Below are positions 33,477-42,044 of a stretch of 64,000 bases of DNA, one piece after another; the stretch's first letter is position 1, and each line of letters opens with the position of its first letter. Source of the stretch: JBGSYJ01 sp041748075. GTDB taxonomy: Bacteria > Acidobacteriota > Thermoanaerobaculia > Gp7-AA8. The notes under the pieces are model-generated. The model made no database searches, had not been told where the DNA came from, and saw nothing but the letters and a program-made list of their open reading frames with translations. The stretch spans positions 62,001 through 126,000 of the forward strand of contig JBGTDX010000039.1 in the NCBI GenBank assembly GCA_041748075.1, written 5' to 3'. Made by a program: the position numbers and the translations under genes.

Positions 33477-33556
33477 GAAATTGAGAATTGAGAATTCAGA
33501 ATGCAGAAAGCCGCCCTCCCTTTCTGAATTCTGAATTCTCAATTCTGAATTCTCTT
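33477..33556. repeat. Heptamer palindromic element 4 (AGAATTC type)
   Basis: Between tRNA-Ser(GGA) and SRP RNA. Left arm words TTGAGAA, TTGAGAA, TTCAGAA, TGCAGAA; right arm TTTCTGA, ATTCTGA, ATTCTCA, ATTCTGA. The central loop CCGCCCTCC resembles that of element 3. Confidence 0.8.
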
Positions 33557-33563
33557 CTCAGAT

Positions 33564-33663
33564 GAGCCCGGGTCCTGTGCAGCAGGAGCTACCGAACCTC
33601 GTCAGGTCCGGAAGGAAGCAGCGATAAGGTTGCCTCCCTGTGTGCCGCAGTAAACCTGGGCTC
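33564..33663 (+). ncRNA. ffs: Signal recognition particle RNA, small (4.5S) type
   Basis: A 100-base rod closed by GAGCCCGGG/CCTGGGCTC. It contains the universally conserved domain IV loop GTCCGGAAGGAAGCAGC, which binds the Ffh M domain. Pairing can extend outward to CTCAGA/TCTGAG (about 33557-33670), so the primary transcript may be slightly longer. Position upstream of dnaX is as in Bacillus. Confidence 0.95.
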
Positions 33664-33673
33664 TTCTGAGGAG

Positions 33674-33752
33674 AAAATTGAGAATTAAAAATTCAGAATT
33701 CAGAAAGCTGCGATCTCCCTTTCTGAATTCTGCATTCTCAATTCTCAATTCC
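33674..33752. repeat. Heptamer palindromic element 5 (AGAATTC type)
   Basis: Between SRP RNA and dnaX, ending 8 bases before the dnaX start codon. Left arm words TTGAGAA, TTCAGAA, TTCAGAA; right arm TTTCTGA, ATTCTGC, ATTCTCA, ATTCTCA. It leaves no room for a Shine-Dalgarno site ahead of dnaX. Confidence 0.8.
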
Positions 33753-33760
33753 TGAACCCC

Positions 33761-35353
33761 ATGTCCTATCAAGCTCTCGCACGCAAGTGGCGCCCGCAGA
33801 CGTTCAGCGACATCATCGGACAGGAGACCGTCGTCCGCACGTTGCAGAACGCGATCGAGCAGGGTCGCATCCATCACGCATACCTCTTTTCGGGAGTTCG
33901 CGGCGTCGGAAAAACGACGGCCGCGAGGATCTTCGCCAAAGCGATCAACTGCGTGAAGGGTCCTACCCCGGAACCCTGCAACGAATGCTCGATCTGCCGG
34001 GAGATCACGGAGGGAATCGACCTGGACGTCCGCGAGATCGACGCGGCGACTTACACTCAGGTCGACAACATCCGGGAACTTCGTGAAGTCACCCAGTTCC
34101 AGCCCGCACGCGACCGCACCCGGATCTTCATCATCGACGAAGCACATATGCTGTCGACGCCCGCCTGGAACGCCCTGCTGAAACTGATCGAGGAGCCTCC
34201 GCCTCACGTCGCCTTCATCATGGCGACGACCGAGATGCAGAAGGTTCCGGCAACCATCATCTCCCGCGTCCAGCGCTTCGTCTTCAGCAAGATCACCCAG
34301 GCGGATCTGGTCGCGCGCCTCGAAGAAATCTGTCGGGTGGAGGGCATCGAGGCGGAGCCTGCTGCGCTCGACATGCTCGGGCGCCGCGGCGAAGGAAGCG
34401 TACGGGATTCGCTCTCGCTCCTGGATCAGATCATCGCCTTCAGCGGTCGCGCAGTTCGCATGGCGGACGTAGCGACCATCCTCGGCCTTTCAGACAGCCA
34501 TTTCTTCGCACGCGTGGCAGGAGAGATCGGTCAGGGCGACGCCGCCGCCATTCTGACATCTCTCGAAGAAGCCTCCGAAAGCGGCCGCGATTTCAAACTC
34601 CTCTACCGCGACTTTCTCGGCTTTCTCCGCAACGTGATGCTCCTGCGGAGCGGAGCGGCGGAGTCGATGCTTTCCCTTCCGCCCGAAGAGGTCGACATCA
34701 TCCGTGACGTCGCATCGAAGTTCGAGTACTCGGAAGTGCTCCGGATGCTGAACCTTCTGATCCGCGACGACGAGATCGTGAGCAAAGCGGAACACCAGCG
34801 TCTCGCAGTCGAAATTTCCTTTCTGAAGGCCGCCATGCTGCCCCGGCTCAGAGCGGTCGAGGAGGTGCTCTCGGGCGGCGCGGCCGCATCTCAGGCTCCC
34901 CGAAAATCGACCGCTCGGGCCGCCATGCCGCGCACTTCGGAGCCACCGGTGAGCCCAACTCCCTCAGCGAACCCCGATCCGTCGATGCCCGACGCGGCGA
35001 GCCTGCTGCAGAAGGTTCGCGCCCGGCGAAAGCTCACCAGCAGCTACCTCGAGCAGGCATCCCGCTGCGATATCGCAGGCGACACCATCACGTGGGAGTT
35101 CGAGCCGAGCCAGCAGTTCGCCATGGAGTACGTCTCCGACCCCGAACAACTCAGCTTCCTGGCGTCACTCGCCAGTGATTTGTCTGGGCGGCCCATGAAC
35201 GTTCGCGTCGTTCCGACTCCTCAGCCTGAACTTTCCCAGAAGAAGCAGAAGCGCTCCGCCTTGTCCGACGACCCGATCCTCCAGGGATTCGCCAAGCACC
35301 TCGGGGCTGAAGTCGTCGTGCAGAAAAACAAGAAATCTTCAGCCTCTGATTAG
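33761..35353 (+). CDS. dnaX: DNA polymerase III subunit gamma/tau
   Basis: Clamp-loader ATPase that opens the beta clamp. Walker A is GVRGVGKTTAARIFAKAINC, followed by the four-cysteine zinc knuckle (C...EPCNECSIC), Walker B (IFIIDEAHML) and sensor 1 (MATTE). The usual SRC motif is SRVQRF here, with Cys replaced. AAA+ domain about 1-240, clamp-loader collar to about 370, then a variable linker and a tau-like tail. No slippery heptamer for a shorter gamma product was found. 530 residues. No ribosome site is visible because a heptamer repeat abuts the ATG. Confidence 0.95.
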   Translation: MSYQALARKWRPQTFSDIIGQETVVRTLQNAIEQGRIHHAYLFSGVRGVGKTTAARIFAKAINCVKGPTPEPCNECSICREITEGIDLDVREIDAATYTQVDNIRELREVTQFQPARDRTRIFIIDEAHMLSTPAWNALLKLIEEPPPHVAFIMATTEMQKVPATIISRVQRFVFSKITQADLVARLEEICRVEGIEAEPAALDMLGRRGEGSVRDSLSLLDQIIAFSGRAVRMADVATILGLSDSHFFARVAGEIGQGDAAAILTSLEEASESGRDFKLLYRDFLGFLRNVMLLRSGAAESMLSLPPEEVDIIRDVASKFEYSEVLRMLNLLIRDDEIVSKAEHQRLAVEISFLKAAMLPRLRAVEEVLSGGAAASQAPRKSTARAAMPRTSEPPVSPTPSANPDPSMPDAASLLQKVRARRKLTSSYLEQASRCDIAGDTITWEFEPSQQFAMEYVSDPEQLSFLASLASDLSGRPMNVRVVPTPQPELSQKKQKRSALSDDPILQGFAKHLGAEVVVQKNKKSSASD

Positions 35354-35362
35354 GAGACCCTC

Positions 35363-35662
35363 ATGAACATCAAGCAACTGATGAAGCAAGCCCAGCAGAT
35401 GCAGGAGCAGATGCAGCAGAAAATGGCCAGCCTCAAAGTGGAAGGCTCGGCGGGTGGCGGCATGGTCACCGTCGAAATGTCCGGAAGCAAGGAAGTCCTC
35501 TCCGTGAAGATCGAGAAAGAGGCCGTCGATCCCGAAGATGTGGAAATGCTTCAGGACCTGATCACGGCAGCCGTGAACGAGGCCGGCCGAAAAGTCGATG
35601 AAGCCATGCAGGACCAGCTGGGCGGGCTGTCAGGAGGAATGAAGATTCCGGGGCTGACGTAG
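35363..35662 (+). CDS. ybaB: Nucleoid-associated protein YbaB/EbfC
   Basis: 99 residues of the YbaB/EbfC family: helical N-terminus (MNIKQLMKQAQQMQEQMQQK), central MVTVEMSGSKEVLSVKI and LITAAVNEAGRKVDE. Members are small dimers that bind DNA. It sits 9 bases after dnaX and before recR, the standard order. AGGAG precedes the ATG. Confidence 0.95.
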   Translation: MNIKQLMKQAQQMQEQMQQKMASLKVEGSAGGGMVTVEMSGSKEVLSVKIEKEAVDPEDVEMLQDLITAAVNEAGRKVDEAMQDQLGGLSGGMKIPGLT

Positions 35663-35665
35663 GGA

Positions 35666-35700
35666 GGATGAAGGATGAAGGATGAAGGATGAAGGATGAA
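35666..35700. repeat. Heptamer array 6a: five perfect GGATGAA units
   Basis: Five uninterrupted GGATGAA words starting 3 bases after the ybaB stop. The complementary arm is about 170 bases away at 35868-35956. In between (35701-35867) no gene is seen. Confidence 0.85.
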
Positions 35701-35867
35701 GATCTCCGGATAAGGACTCGCAGGTTCGCCCTCGACGTCATCCAGATGTATTCGACGCTTCCCGCGATTCTCGTCACCTGCGTAAAACGAGTAAAATCTC
35801 GAATCAGACGCCCGGAGGCAAAGTGATGTTTCATGCCGCGCATCTGTCCCATCCGGCAGAGCTTTTC

Positions 35868-35956
35868 TTCATCCCTCACCCTTCGTGCTTCATCCCTCAT
35901 CGTTCTCCCTTCTTCATTCTTCATTCTTCATCCTTCATCCTTCATCCCTCATCCTT
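35868..35956. repeat. Heptamer array 6b: TTCATCC/TTCTTCA words
   Basis: About 12 words in strict 7-base register: TTCATCC, CTCACCC, TTCGTGC, TTCATCC, CTCATCG, TTCTCCC, TTCTTCA x3, TCCTTCA x2 and so on. It ends 5 bases before the recR start codon. TTCTTCA is intermediate between the GGATGAA and AGAATTC word families. Confidence 0.85.
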
Positions 35957-35961
35957 TCGAA

Positions 35962-36555
35962 ATGACCGCTCCTCCACTTGCCAACCTGATCAACGAGCTC
36001 ACCCGGCTGCCCGGAGTGGGAGAAAAGTCCGCAGCGCGGCTGGCGTATCACATCCTCAAAAGGCCGATGCCTGAGGCCGAAGCGCTCGCGAACGCGATCC
36101 TCGAGGTGAAGACGAAGATCTTCCGCTGCTCGATCTGCAACAACATGACGGACGTCGAGCCGTGCAGCATCTGCTCCGACTCCCGGCGGGATGCGACGAC
36201 TATCTGTGTCGTGGAAGAAGCATTCAACATTCCGTCGGTCGAATCGGCTCGCGACTTCAAGGGCGTCTACCACGTCCTTCTTGGCGCACTCTCACCACTC
36301 AAAGGTGTAGGTCCGGACGAGATCGACATCGCCGGGCTTCTGCGCCGTCTGCGGGGTGGGGAGATCCGCGAGGTGATCATCGCCACGAATCCAAACGTCG
36401 AAGGCGAGGCCACGGCGATGTACATCGCCCAGCAGGTCCGCCCGCTCGGGACCAGGGTAACGCGGCTCGCGTTCGGACTTCCCGTCGGCGGTGACCTCGA
36501 ATACACCGATCAGGTAACCATGGCAAGAGCGCTCGAGGGTCGGAGAGAGTTGTAA
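35962..36555 (+). CDS. recR: Recombination protein RecR
   Basis: 197-residue RecFOR mediator that loads RecA at gaps. Helix-hairpin-helix LPGVGEKSAARLAYHIL, zinc finger C-x2-C...C-x2-C (CSICNN ... CSICSD), and the Toprim domain (CVVEEAFNI, IIATNPNVEGEATAMYI). The ATG at 35962 gives a normal N-terminus. The repeat array immediately upstream leaves no Shine-Dalgarno site. Confidence 0.95.
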   Translation: MTAPPLANLINELTRLPGVGEKSAARLAYHILKRPMPEAEALANAILEVKTKIFRCSICNNMTDVEPCSICSDSRRDATTICVVEEAFNIPSVESARDFKGVYHVLLGALSPLKGVGPDEIDIAGLLRRLRGGEIREVIIATNPNVEGEATAMYIAQQVRPLGTRVTRLAFGLPVGGDLEYTDQVTMARALEGRREL

Positions 36556-36619
36556 GGACAGAGTTGACGAAAGCGGCCGTTTAGCGTCCTTCGACTCGAG
36601 ACACCCGACGATTCTCCCT

Positions 36620-36649
36620 TTGCCGCACCCGTGACCTTCGTGCTATACA
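36620..36649 (+). promoter_or_regulatory. Predicted sigma-70 promoter for mglB-mglA
   Basis: TTGCCG (36620-36625) and TATACA (36644-36649) separated by 18 bases, 36 bases before the roadblock gene start. Confidence 0.45.
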
Positions 36650-36684
36650 TAACTTCCTAAATTGACCAGAACGGTGTAACCAAC

Positions 36685-37182
36685 ATGGCATCTCCTGACC
36701 TCGTGATGTATGAGGAGGAGTATCTGCAGCTCAAGGACACCCTGTCCCGGCTCCAGATCGACTCCAACGCGAAGATCGTCTTTCTCGTCGACAAGAACGG
36801 GCAGCAGATCGCTGCCATGGGCGACATGAAGGGCCTCGACGCAACTTCGCTCGCCTCGCTGACGGCGGGAAACGTTGCTGCGACCGACGGGCTCGCCAAA
36901 CTCATCGGCGAAAAGGAGTTCTCGATCCTGTTTCACGAGGGAGAGAGGGACAACATCCATATCTCGCTCGTCGCGCAGCGGGTCATCCTCGTGGTCATTT
37001 TCGACGAGCGCTCGTCGCTCGGTCTGGTGCGTCTTCGGGTCAAGCGCGCCTCTCAGGAGCTCGAACGGGTCTTCGAGGACATCGTACGCAAAGCCGAAGA
37101 GGAACAGGGAAGTCCCGACCGCTTCGATTCACCCTTCGCCGAGATCACTGATGAGGATATTGACAGCCTTTTCAGCGAATAG
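36685..37182 (+). CDS. Roadblock/LC7 protein, MglB-like
   Basis: 165 residues with a roadblock/LC7 fold: NAKIVFLVDKNGQQIAAMGD, LTAGNVAATDGLAKLIGE, NIHISLVAQRVILVVIFD. In Myxococcus and Thermus, MglB is the GTPase-activating partner of MglA and sets cell polarity of pili. Here it sits directly ahead of an MglA gene, which supports the same job. The C-terminal tail (about 145-165) is acidic (ITDEDIDSLFSE). Confidence 0.88.
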   Translation: MASPDLVMYEEEYLQLKDTLSRLQIDSNAKIVFLVDKNGQQIAAMGDMKGLDATSLASLTAGNVAATDGLAKLIGEKEFSILFHEGERDNIHISLVAQRVILVVIFDERSSLGLVRLRVKRASQELERVFEDIVRKAEEEQGSPDRFDSPFAEITDEDIDSLFSE

Positions 37183-37281
37183 ACGGCCTTCCCAGGTTCG
37201 TCGTAGGCGGCCAGAGTGCCCGCCAGGCGTTCGTCAGCCCTCGAGTTCAGAAGCCACCGGTCCGCGGGAACGTCGTCCGTC

Positions 37282-37866
37282 ATGACATTCATCAACTATG
37301 CTGCACGCGAGATCAACTGCAAGATCGTCTACTACGGTCCTGGACTCTGCGGAAAAACCACCAAACTGCAGTACATTTATGACAAGACCAATCCTCAGGC
37401 CAAGGGCAAGCTGATCTCTCTGGCAACTGAGACGGACCGCACGCTTTTCTTCGACTTTCTTCCGCTCGATCTGGGAACGGTCCGCGGTTTCAAGACCCGC
37501 TTTCACCTCTACACCGTGCCCGGTCAGGTGTTCTACGACGCCTCGCGAAAACTGATTCTCAAGGGAGTCGACGGCGTGATCTTCGTCGCCGATTCGCAAG
37601 AGGCCAGGATGGAGGCAAACATCGAGTCGATTCAGAATCTCGAGAGAAACCTTCAGGAACAGGGCTACGACCTTGCCATGATTCCGTATGCCTTGCAATT
37701 CAACAAACGGGATCTCCCCACGGCTTTGCCGCCGGACGAGATGTATCGGCAACTCAACTACAAGGGCGAGCCGACATTCGAGGCGGTCGCAAGCGACGGC
37801 ACCGGCGTGTTCGATACGCTCAAGGCAGTCGCAAAGCTGGTTCTCACCGAGCTCAAGAAAAAATAG
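37282..37866 (+). CDS. mglA: MglA-type small GTPase
   Basis: 194-residue Ras-like GTPase. P-loop G19-PGLCGKTT, the TVPGQ switch (LYTVPGQVFYDASRKLIL) and FNKRDLP for guanine specificity are all present. MglA proteins switch the poles at which motility systems and type IV pili are active. The start MTFINYAAREINCKIVYYGP is the standard one. The MglB-like gene lies 99 bases upstream. Likely effectors in this window are the PilB-type ATPase and the Tad system; that is inference. Confidence 0.95.
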   Translation: MTFINYAAREINCKIVYYGPGLCGKTTKLQYIYDKTNPQAKGKLISLATETDRTLFFDFLPLDLGTVRGFKTRFHLYTVPGQVFYDASRKLILKGVDGVIFVADSQEARMEANIESIQNLERNLQEQGYDLAMIPYALQFNKRDLPTALPPDEMYRQLNYKGEPTFEAVASDGTGVFDTLKAVAKLVLTELKKK

Positions 37867-37918
37867 CCACCTTCTGCGCCGCCTCTGCGCACACGAGCGG
37901 TGGCGTAAACTTCCCGCG

Positions 37919-38974
37919 ATGCATCCTTCTAATCTCAACGTCGTGGCCATTGGCGGTGGAACCGGCCTTTCCACGCTCCTGCGCGGCCTCAAGCGTTACG
38001 TGAACCGAGAGGGAACGTGGTCTATCGGAAGGCTATCTGCCATTGTCACCGTCACCGACGAAGGAGGAAGCTCCGGCATTCTGCGCCGTGAGTTCAGCAT
38101 GCTCCCCCCCGGCGACGTAAGGAACTGCATCGTCGCTCTGGCGGAAGAAGAGCAGTTGCTCTCTCAGCTGTTCAACTATCGATTCGACACGGACTCCGCG
38201 CTCAAAGGGCACTCGCTCGGCAATCTTCTTCTTGCGGCCCTTACGAACATTACCGGGAGTTTCGACGGAGCGATCATTGCCGCATCGGAGGTCCTCGCAA
38301 TCAAAGGAGAGATCTTTCCGGCGACACTCCAGGACATCCGGCTGCGCGCGACCTGTGCGGACGGCTCGGAGCTCGCGGGAGAACTGGAGATCAGCGGTTT
38401 CCTGCTCGGCGAGGCTGTGGTCCCCCGTCCGCAGCATGCCCGGATCGTCCATCTCGGTATCGATCCGCCCGACGCGAGGCCTGTCGAGGCCGCCCTCGAG
38501 GCCATCCGCGGAGCTGACCTGATCCTGATCGGCCCGGGCTCGCTCTACACATCCATACTCCCGAATCTCGTCATCGGCGAGCTGGGCGAGTCTCTCCGGC
38601 TGGCCAGGGCCCTGAGGGTCTATATCTGCAATGTCATGACTCAACCCGGCGAGACCGACGGCTATACGGCCGAGGAACATCTGGGCGCGATCATCGAGCA
38701 TGCGGGACTGGTGGCGGATGTCGTCGTACTCAACGGACGCCGGCCCTCGGAGAAAATCCTCGAAGCCTATGCTGACGAAAACCAATACCCGGTCAAGTTC
38801 ACGATTCCTGCGATACGGGAACTGGGAGCGACTCCGTTTTTTGGCGATATCATCTCGGAAGGAAACTTCGTTCGGCACGATCCCGAGGCACTCGCACAGA
38901 CGATCTTCCGACTCTATGATCGTTATGGCAGGCGTTTTCCTCGATCCACAGGGAGCGGGGTCGCAGACCGTTGA
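37919..38974 (+). CDS. YvcK/CofD-like family protein
   Basis: 351 residues. The N-terminal GGGTGLSTLLRGLK, the DEGGSSGILRREF block and GDVRNCIVAL identify the YvcK/CofD-like family, along with LILIGPGSLYTSILPNLV and NVMTQPGETDGYTAEEHL. In Bacillus YvcK is needed for gluconeogenic growth and cell-wall synthesis and binds UDP-sugars. Without F420 genes nearby the YvcK role is preferred over CofD. GlmU, which makes UDP-GlcNAc, lies two genes downstream. Confidence 0.9.
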   Translation: MHPSNLNVVAIGGGTGLSTLLRGLKRYVNREGTWSIGRLSAIVTVTDEGGSSGILRREFSMLPPGDVRNCIVALAEEEQLLSQLFNYRFDTDSALKGHSLGNLLLAALTNITGSFDGAIIAASEVLAIKGEIFPATLQDIRLRATCADGSELAGELEISGFLLGEAVVPRPQHARIVHLGIDPPDARPVEAALEAIRGADLILIGPGSLYTSILPNLVIGELGESLRLARALRVYICNVMTQPGETDGYTAEEHLGAIIEHAGLVADVVVLNGRRPSEKILEAYADENQYPVKFTIPAIRELGATPFFGDIISEGNFVRHDPEALAQTIFRLYDRYGRRFPRSTGSGVADR

Positions 38975-39056
38975 GCGTGGGGTTGGAGACAGGATCGGAT
39001 GAACCCACCGGATTTCGGGATGCAGCTATCTTTCGTCTCCTCCCTGACATGGGTGA

Positions 39057-40562
39057 ATGGCCGCAATGACTGAAGCTGCGAGCAGGGTGAAACGCCTGCT
39101 CCTGAAAATCCCTTCGCTTTATACGATCGGTTTCGTTTCCATCATCATCGCGATTTTCTTCCGATCCATCGCTCTCGAGATCGACATCGATCTCTGGTGG
39201 CATCTCGCAAACGGTCGTCGAATGTTCGAGATGCAGGCCGTGGTCTTGCCGGAATGGATGTCGTTCACCTTCGCCGGAGAGCGGTTTGTCAACCAATGGT
39301 GGCTCGGCGAGCTGATCCTGTACAAGTTGTATTCAGCTTTCGGGCTGTGGAGCATTTTTGTTTTCACGAGCGCAGCCATTTCTGCAAGTTTCATTTTTGT
39401 CTACCTCCGTATGTTACAGCGCGGTTCCGCGCCGGCCATCGCTCTGACCATCCTCACGTTCGGGGCCATCGCCTCCGCTGTCAGCTGGGGTACGCGCCTT
39501 CAGATGGTTTCGTTGTTTCTCACATCGTTATTCCTGTGGCTCCTCGATCAACACGACCGTTCTTCATCCTTCAAATGGTTGCTGCCGCTGCCACTTCTGA
39601 TGCTTGCCTGGAACAACATTCAGGGAGCCTTTGTGATCGGTGTGGCCGTGACTTCGATCTATGCTCTCGCGGCCTGGATCGAGGGCGATCGGCAGAAAGC
39701 GCGGCCCCTGACATTCGCTGCCGTGGCCACTGCCGTGGCGAGCGTCATCAGTCCGAACGGAATTCTTCAGTGGAGATATCCCCTCGAGTTCTTCTTTCCC
39801 AATCCCTATCGCAACCTCATCGAAGAGAGCCTTTCGCCGGACTTCCATCTCAGGACATTTCTGCCGTTCGAGATTCTTCTGATCCTTCTGATCGTGTCGG
39901 CGCTCTGGGCACCTAGCCGGCGATGGCGCGATGTGCTTCTGATGATCGGCTTCACCCATCTCGCGCTTTCACAGATCCGTCATATCGCGTTGTGGGTTGT
40001 CGCGATCTCTCCGTTGATCGCAGAGTACTCCAGCGCCTGGATCCGGGACACCACCTCGCAGAGACCGGCTCTCGCCCGCATCAACCGAGCGCCCTCGGAG
40101 GCAATGCGAGCGGTGCTGAATATGGTCTTGATTCTCGCGGTTGCGTTCGCATTTGCAGGCGTATTCTCCCGAGCACTTTCGAGAGTCGACCTGGAACGTA
40201 CTGAACGTCATCGATATCCAGCGGGCGCGGCCGACCATATCCGGAGCCGGATCTCGCCGGAGCGCACGTTCAGTACATTTGAATGGGGTGGTTATCTGGT
40301 GTGGCGTCTGTACCCGGAGCAGACCGTCTTCATCGATGCGCGCGCAGACATCATTTACGATGAGCGGGTCCTGATGGATTACATAACGATCATGGGCCAG
40401 CTGCCGGGATGGCGGCAGCGAATCGACGAGTGGAAAATCGGCCAGTTCGTGATCAACTCCCGTTCAGATCTGGACTACGCTCTCGAAAAGGAGCCGGAAT
40501 GGGAGCGATCCTATGCCGACCACAATGCGGTGATCTATGTCCGCCGGGCGGCATTGCCCTGA
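39057..40562 (+). CDS. GT-C-like polytopic membrane protein (paralog C)
   Basis: 501 residues, third member of the group at 26319 and 27872. First-loop motif IDIDLWWHLANGRRM and SFTFAGERFVNQWWLGEL; about ten helices; C-terminal WGGYLVWRLYPEQTVFIDAR. All three share the D-x-WWH and FID-(G/A)-R signatures. It lies between the YvcK-like gene and glmU and may belong to the cell-envelope group. Substrate and product are unknown. Confidence 0.75.
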   Translation: MAAMTEAASRVKRLLLKIPSLYTIGFVSIIIAIFFRSIALEIDIDLWWHLANGRRMFEMQAVVLPEWMSFTFAGERFVNQWWLGELILYKLYSAFGLWSIFVFTSAAISASFIFVYLRMLQRGSAPAIALTILTFGAIASAVSWGTRLQMVSLFLTSLFLWLLDQHDRSSSFKWLLPLPLLMLAWNNIQGAFVIGVAVTSIYALAAWIEGDRQKARPLTFAAVATAVASVISPNGILQWRYPLEFFFPNPYRNLIEESLSPDFHLRTFLPFEILLILLIVSALWAPSRRWRDVLLMIGFTHLALSQIRHIALWVVAISPLIAEYSSAWIRDTTSQRPALARINRAPSEAMRAVLNMVLILAVAFAFAGVFSRALSRVDLERTERHRYPAGAADHIRSRISPERTFSTFEWGGYLVWRLYPEQTVFIDARADIIYDERVLMDYITIMGQLPGWRQRIDEWKIGQFVINSRSDLDYALEKEPEWERSYADHNAVIYVRRAALP

Positions 40563-40603
40563 CCGAGCCCGCTGAGGCATTCAAATTGCTGCTGGGGAAT
40601 CAG

Positions 40604-42013
40604 ATGAACGATCAAAGTCAAAGCATCGAAACGGTGATCCTGGCGGCCGGTCTCGGCACCAGGATGAAATCGGAAACGATCAAGATCCTGCATGCAGCAG
40701 CGGGACGGGCGATCGTGGACTACGTTCTGGATCTCGCCGAATCGCTGACTGACAGGAAACCGATTCTGGTCATAGGCCACCAGCGTGAGTCCGTGAAAGA
40801 ACACTGCGGCGAGAGGGCTCGCTACGTCGTGCAGGAGGACCAACTCGGAACCGGTCATGCGGTGTTGCAGGCAGCCGCCGAGCTCGGGTCTTCCGTTCAG
40901 GGGTCAACCGTGCTGGTCCTCTCGGGTGACGTGCCACTCACACGCAGGGAGACTCTCGAAGGACTGATCACCGAGCACCGCCGGAGCGGGAATGCAGCGA
41001 CCCTCCTGACGATGATCCTGAACGAGCCGGCACTCTACGGACGGATCGTTCGCGGTTCGAATGGCGAGTTGCTTCGTATCGTCGAGGCGAAGGACGCCTC
41101 GGACGAGGAGCTCCTCATCAACGAGGTCAACGGCGGTATCTATGTCTTCGAAGCGCGCGACCTTTTCGAGACTCTCTCCACGCTCTCGACTAACAACGCC
41201 CAGGGGGAGTACTACCTCACCGATGTCATCGCAAGACTGAAAAGTAACGGCAAGTCAGCCGGCGCAATGGTGGCGGAGGATCCAGTGGAAACTCTCGGCG
41301 TGAACTCGCGCGCGGAGCTTGCAACGGTCGAGGCCGAGCTCGTAAGGAGGCACGTAGACGAGCTGATGCGCGACGGAGTGACGTTCCGCAACCCCTCGGC
41401 CGTATCGATCGACAGCTCCGTCCGGATCGGCGCGGACACCATCGTCCATCCCTTCGTCACACTCGAAGGAACGACGACGATCGGCCGGCACTGCATCATC
41501 GAGCCCGGGGTGCATCTGAAGAATGTCGAGGTCGGCGACCACGTCACCCTGCGCACATCCACAGTTGCGGAGGAGGCGACTATTGCCGACCATGCATCCG
41601 TCGGTCCCTTCGCTCACCTCCGCCCCGGCACCGTCCTGGGACGGTCCGTCAAAGTCGGGAACTTCGTAGAAACTAAGAAGGCAACCTTCGGCGACGGAGC
41701 TAAGGCCTCACATCTTTCCTACATCGGCGACGCAGAAGTGGGTGCAGATACAAACATCGGAGCGGGAACCATCACCTGCAACTATGATGGCGTCAACAAA
41801 CACAAGACCACCATCGGCGCCGGTGCGTTCATCGGGTCGGATTCCCAATTGGTGGCGCCGGTGACGATCGGCGCCGGCGCTTACGTCGGTGCGGGCTCGA
41901 CAGTCACGAAAGATGTTCCGCCCGACGCACTCGCGCTCTCACGCACACCGCAGAAAACGATCGCCGGCTGGGCGACGAAGCGTCGCGAGGAAATGAAAAA
42001 AAAACCTGAATAG
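40604..42013 (+). CDS. glmU: Bifunctional UDP-GlcNAc pyrophosphorylase / acetyltransferase
   Basis: 469 residues. The N-terminal half is the uridyltransferase (LAAGLGTRMKS ... VLSGDVPL, NEVNGGIYVF). The C-terminal half is a left-handed beta-helix acetyltransferase made of hexapeptide repeats (VGPFAHLRPGTVLGRSVKVG, GAGTITCNYDGVNKHKT, GSDSQLVAPVTIG). It makes UDP-GlcNAc for peptidoglycan and lipopolysaccharide. The ATG at 40604 follows TGGGGA; the frame is open further upstream but that is within the preceding gene. Confidence 0.96.
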   Translation: MNDQSQSIETVILAAGLGTRMKSETIKILHAAAGRAIVDYVLDLAESLTDRKPILVIGHQRESVKEHCGERARYVVQEDQLGTGHAVLQAAAELGSSVQGSTVLVLSGDVPLTRRETLEGLITEHRRSGNAATLLTMILNEPALYGRIVRGSNGELLRIVEAKDASDEELLINEVNGGIYVFEARDLFETLSTLSTNNAQGEYYLTDVIARLKSNGKSAGAMVAEDPVETLGVNSRAELATVEAELVRRHVDELMRDGVTFRNPSAVSIDSSVRIGADTIVHPFVTLEGTTTIGRHCIIEPGVHLKNVEVGDHVTLRTSTVAEEATIADHASVGPFAHLRPGTVLGRSVKVGNFVETKKATFGDGAKASHLSYIGDAEVGADTNIGAGTITCNYDGVNKHKTTIGAGAFIGSDSQLVAPVTIGAGAYVGAGSTVTKDVPPDALALSRTPQKTIAGWATKRREEMKKKPE

Positions 42014-42044
42014 TCAACGGCAAGGGTTAGCCATGCAGGCAAAT

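Noticed and set aside
33761..35353. Programmed frameshift in dnaX giving a gamma product
   Set aside because: No A-AAA-AAG-type slippery site with a downstream hairpin was found at the expected place.
35666..35956. CRISPR array
   Set aside because: The repeats are contiguous 7-base words without spacers; no cas genes are near.
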